7,989 bases of DNA, from assembly GCA_027028665.1 (NCBI GenBank), contig JALVIU010000333.1, forward strand, positions 1-7,989. Reading direction: 5' to 3'. Positions 6,137-7,989 of the stretch are shown here, one piece after another. Under the pieces are notes generated by a model that saw nothing but the letters and a program-made list of their open reading frames with translations, had not been told where the DNA came from and did no database searches. The DNA comes from Candidatus Atribacteria bacterium (GTDB taxonomy: Bacteria; Atribacterota; JALVIU01). Within the stretch, counting starts at the first letter, position 1, and each line of letters opens with the position of its first letter. The position numbers and the translations under genes were made by a program.

Positions 6137-7597
6137 ATGTACCTTATAGGTATAGATGTAGGTACCACTCATACCAAGATTGGTATGTATCTTCCATCAG
6201 GAAAGGAACTTTATTTTTATAGATTTCGAACCCCCTTTTTCAAAACCGCTACAGGAGGAGAACTTAACGGAACTGAACTCTTCAAAGAAATCTTAGATAT
6301 ATTAGGCACATTTCTCAGTAAATATCCTTCCTATAAAAAAAGAGATGGATACCTAAGTGTCTCTTCATTAGGGGAGACACTAATCCCTATTTCTCAAGAT
6401 GGAAAAGCCCTGGCCTTTGGCCTTATATGGTATGATAGGAAAACTATTCCAGTGTATGAAAGAATAATGGATACCATTGGAAGAGAGTATTTTATAGATA
6501 ATTTAGCTAAAAATCCAGGTTACTTTTATGGTATAAATAAAATCTTATGGTTTAGGGATAATTATCCTACTCTTTTTTTAAATACAAAGTGGTTTTTACC
6601 TGTATCGAGTTATATTATATTTTCATTCACAGGGGAGACATGTATAGATTACTCCCATGCGGTAAGGACAATGGTTTTTAATATTAAAAATAAGACATGG
6701 GATTATGAGTTACTTAAAAGATTAGACCTTCCTTCTTCTATCTTTCCTCCTTTGTGTGAGAGTGGTATATATATAGGAAAAGTAAATGATGATATAAAGA
6801 GATATATTGGGACTAAAGGAGACATATTTGTATCCTCAGGTGGACACGATCACTTAGTTGCAGCGCTTTATATGGGTCTTTTTAGAAAAAATATCTCTTT
6901 TAATTCATCAGGCACTACAGAATCTCTATTTATTGGAATAGAGAAGACTGATTTTGAAAAGTTTAATATAAATAGTTTTTTGAAAAAAGGAGACATTACA
7001 TGTCACACAGTTCCTGATCTCTTTACCTTAATTACATCTATGGGGACAGGGGGTATAGCTTTTGATTGGTTTGCAAATACTTTGTTAAAAAGGGACCTTG
7101 CCTACCTTTCTTCGCTTGAATATAAAGAAAATCAGGTATTTTTTATGCCAAGGATCCTTGAAGTGCATAATGGCCCACCTCAATCTGCTTTTCTTTCACT
7201 GGGTATGTATGATGATACTTGTTCCCTTTATTCTGCTCTTTTAGAGTCTTTAGTTTTTGAATTTAGAGATAGAGCTTCTCCTATGGAGGATGTAGATGAG
7301 TTACCTGAAATATTGAGAATATCTGGTGGCCCTTCTAAAAACGGTATTTACAATCAACTAAAGAGCGACCTATTTAATAAGACTGTAGAGATTCCTAAAA
7401 ATCGAGATGCTACACTTTTTGGAGCAGCTCTTTTAGGAGGTATTGGTGGGGGGATCTATAGAAATCATGTAGAGGCACATAAAACTACATATAAAATAGA
7501 AGAGGTTTATAAGCCAAGGAACAATCCTTATTTAATGGATAAATTCGAAAAGTATAAAATTTTAAGGAATAGATATGAGAAATTTTTACTGGACTGA
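6137..7597 (+). CDS. FGGY-family carbohydrate kinase, substrate unknown
   Basis: The protein has 486 residues, the normal length for the xylulokinase/gluconokinase group. It is a cytoplasmic two-domain ASKHA-fold enzyme transferring ATP phosphate to a sugar or polyol. The N-terminal phosphate loop is IGIDVGTTHTKIGMY (4-18). A near match to FGGY signature 1 ends in NKILWFRDN (134-142). SSGGHDHL (233-240) holds the predicted catalytic base Asp238, and NSSGTTESLF (256-265) is the second phosphate loop. LGMYDDTCSLYSALLESLVF (355-374) resembles signature 2 with Ser in place of the usual Gly after Glu370. ISGGPSKNGIYNQLKSDLF (395-413) is the adenosine-binding segment. It starts 2 nt after lptD, with AGGGAAG (6125-6131) as SD, so it is probably the last gene of the lpt transcript. 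Xylulo-, glucono-, glycero- and sedoheptulokinases share these motifs, so the substrate cannot be assigned. Confidence 0.9.
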   Translation: MYLIGIDVGTTHTKIGMYLPSGKELYFYRFRTPFFKTATGGELNGTELFKEILDILGTFLSKYPSYKKRDGYLSVSSLGETLIPISQDGKALAFGLIWYDRKTIPVYERIMDTIGREYFIDNLAKNPGYFYGINKILWFRDNYPTLFLNTKWFLPVSSYIIFSFTGETCIDYSHAVRTMVFNIKNKTWDYELLKRLDLPSSIFPPLCESGIYIGKVNDDIKRYIGTKGDIFVSSGGHDHLVAALYMGLFRKNISFNSSGTTESLFIGIEKTDFEKFNINSFLKKGDITCHTVPDLFTLITSMGTGGIAFDWFANTLLKRDLAYLSSLEYKENQVFFMPRILEVHNGPPQSAFLSLGMYDDTCSLYSALLESLVFEFRDRASPMEDVDELPEILRISGGPSKNGIYNQLKSDLFNKTVEIPKNRDATLFGAALLGGIGGGIYRNHVEAHKTTYKIEEVYKPRNNPYLMDKFEKYKILRNRYEKFLLD

Positions 7598-7613
7598 TAA
7601 GAATGAGGCTTAT
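7597..7613 (+). terminator. Weak possible terminator after the sugar kinase
   Basis: ATAAG (7597-7601) can pair with CTTAT (7609-7613) across a 7-nt loop. A T-rich run (TTTTTTCTTT, 7631-7640) follows 17 nt later. The stem is short and AT-rich and the T-run is too distant for a textbook terminator. Transcription may end in this region, but no convincing structure is visible. Confidence 0.2.
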
Positions 7614-7654
7614 GAATTAATAAATGATCCTTTTTTCTTTGTTTAGATTCTAAG

Positions 7655-7673
7655 TTTTTCTTGACAAGAAAAA
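7655..7673. promoter_or_regulatory. 19-bp palindrome covering the -35 box: candidate operator
   Basis: TTTTTCTTGACAAGAAAAA is a perfect inverted repeat: 9-bp arms around a single central A at 7664. The -35 hexamer TTGACA (7661-7666) lies within it. With no room for a hairpin loop, it is better read as a DNA dyad for a dimeric regulator than as an RNA structure. A protein bound here would block RNA polymerase. The regulator is not identifiable; the arms are AT-rich, so chance contributes. Confidence 0.45.
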
Positions 7674-7689
7674 TATTTTGGTGTAAGAT
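7661..7689 (+). promoter_or_regulatory. Sigma-70-type promoter for glutamate dehydrogenase
   Basis: The -35 box TTGACA (7661-7666) is a perfect consensus match. An exact 17-bp spacer separates it from TAAGAT (7684-7689), a 5-of-6 match to TATAAT. The expected transcript start is near 7696, giving a leader of about 50 nt with no obvious riboswitch. It is the only strong promoter seen in the window and it marks a separate transcription unit. Confidence 0.85.
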
Positions 7690-7733
7690 ATTTTTGGATA
7701 TAAAGATTAATTAATAGGTCCAATAAGAACAAA

Positions 7734-7739
7734 GGAGGG
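7734..7739 (+). promoter_or_regulatory. Shine-Dalgarno for glutamate dehydrogenase
   Basis: GGAGGG within AAAGGAGGG (7731-7739) lies 5 nt before ATG 7745 and supports that start codon. Confidence 0.8.
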
Positions 7740-7744
7740 CTAAT

Positions 7745-7989
7745 ATGGGGGAAACATCTCTTTATGAAATGGCGCTTGCCAATTTTAGAAAAGCGGCAAA
7801 GGCTTATAATTTAGACCCAAATATCCAGAAATTTCTTGAAGCAACTCAGAGGGTTTTAGTTGTAGAATTTCCTGTAGTAATGGATGATGGAAATGTAAGG
7901 GTATTTCAAGGTTTTAGGGCTCAACATAATACAGTAAGAGGACCTGCAAAAGGTGGAATTCGTTATCACCAAGATGTAAATCTTGATGA
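7745..7989 (+). CDS. gdhA: Glutamate dehydrogenase, N-terminal part (3' truncated by window)
   Basis: The 81 complete codons visible encode the start of a Glu/Leu/Phe/Val dehydrogenase family enzyme, and the frame is open to the window end. These cytoplasmic hexamers interconvert glutamate and 2-oxoglutarate plus ammonia using NAD(P). [20 protein letters not shown] (54-73) followed by YH is the family's substrate-binding segment, with Lys69 in the conserved [PA]-K-G-G-[IL]-R loop. The preceding helix region ([20 protein letters not shown], 30-49) matches GDH better than leucine dehydrogenase, which has a different N-terminus. The dinucleotide-binding domain is outside the window, so NAD versus NADP use cannot be judged. 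It has its own promoter and a possible operator, so it is probably regulated independently of the lpt genes. Confidence 0.92.
   Translation, partial: MGETSLYEMALANFRKAAKAYNLDPNIQKFLEATQRVLVVEFPVVMDDGNVRVFQGFRAQHNTVRGPAKGGIRYHQDVNLD

Noticed and set aside
7643-7653. TTAGATTCTAA inverted repeat upstream of the gdhA promoter
   Set aside because: It has 5-bp arms of mostly A/T around one base and no flanking support as operator or terminator.
7706-7715. ATTAATTAAT palindrome in the gdhA leader
   Set aside because: It is a 10-bp all-A/T palindrome in an AT-rich stretch, easily expected by chance.

Overview
All genes in this window lie on the + strand and are packed tightly. The sequence is AT-rich by eye, with Arg as AGA/AGG, Ile often as ATA, and an A-rich coding strand. 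A complete lptC-lptA-lptD set means a diderm (outer-membrane) bacterium that exports LPS or a similar glycolipid. The membrane pyrophosphatase carries residues of the K+-dependent, Na+-pumping type, which is common in anaerobes and thermophiles. An AT-rich anaerobic, possibly thermophilic, deep-branching diderm (for example near Dictyoglomota or Atribacterota) would fit, but this placement is a low-confidence guess.

Layout: (1) 1-114 is the 3' end of a dGTPase-like HD hydrolase gene. (2) 133-2100 is hppA, a membrane-bound ion-pumping pyrophosphatase. (3) 2101-2152 is a 52-nt junction holding a strong Shine-Dalgarno, a perfectly paired 14-bp hairpin, and a possible 9-codon mini-ORF. (4) 2153-7597 is a compact five-gene run with gaps of only 2-4 nt: a tail-anchored TPR protein, lptC, lptA, lptD (TTG start) and an FGGY-family sugar kinase. 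(5) 7598-7744 is the only sizeable intergenic region (147 nt). It has a near-consensus sigma-70 promoter whose -35 box lies inside a 19-bp palindrome. (6) 7745-7989 is the 5' end of a glutamate dehydrogenase gene.

The core of the window is the lpt run. LptC (inner-membrane anchored), LptA (periplasmic) and LptD (outer-membrane barrel) are the three proteins that form the periplasm-spanning beta-jellyroll bridge for LPS export. Here they are adjacent, in inner-to-outer order. A G-x-V motif recurs at about 29 residues through all three proteins, so the bridge repeat can be read directly from the sequence. LptB, LptF and LptG, needed to power the system, are not in the window. The flanking TPR protein and sugar kinase are probably co-transcribed; their link to envelope assembly is inferred from position only.

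I found no tRNA, rRNA, CRISPR array, insertion sequence or attachment site. No gene-free stretch exceeds 300 bases. The most unusual item is the 2101-2152 junction, where the hairpin could be a terminator, or could bring a distant ribosome-binding site next to the TPR start codon.
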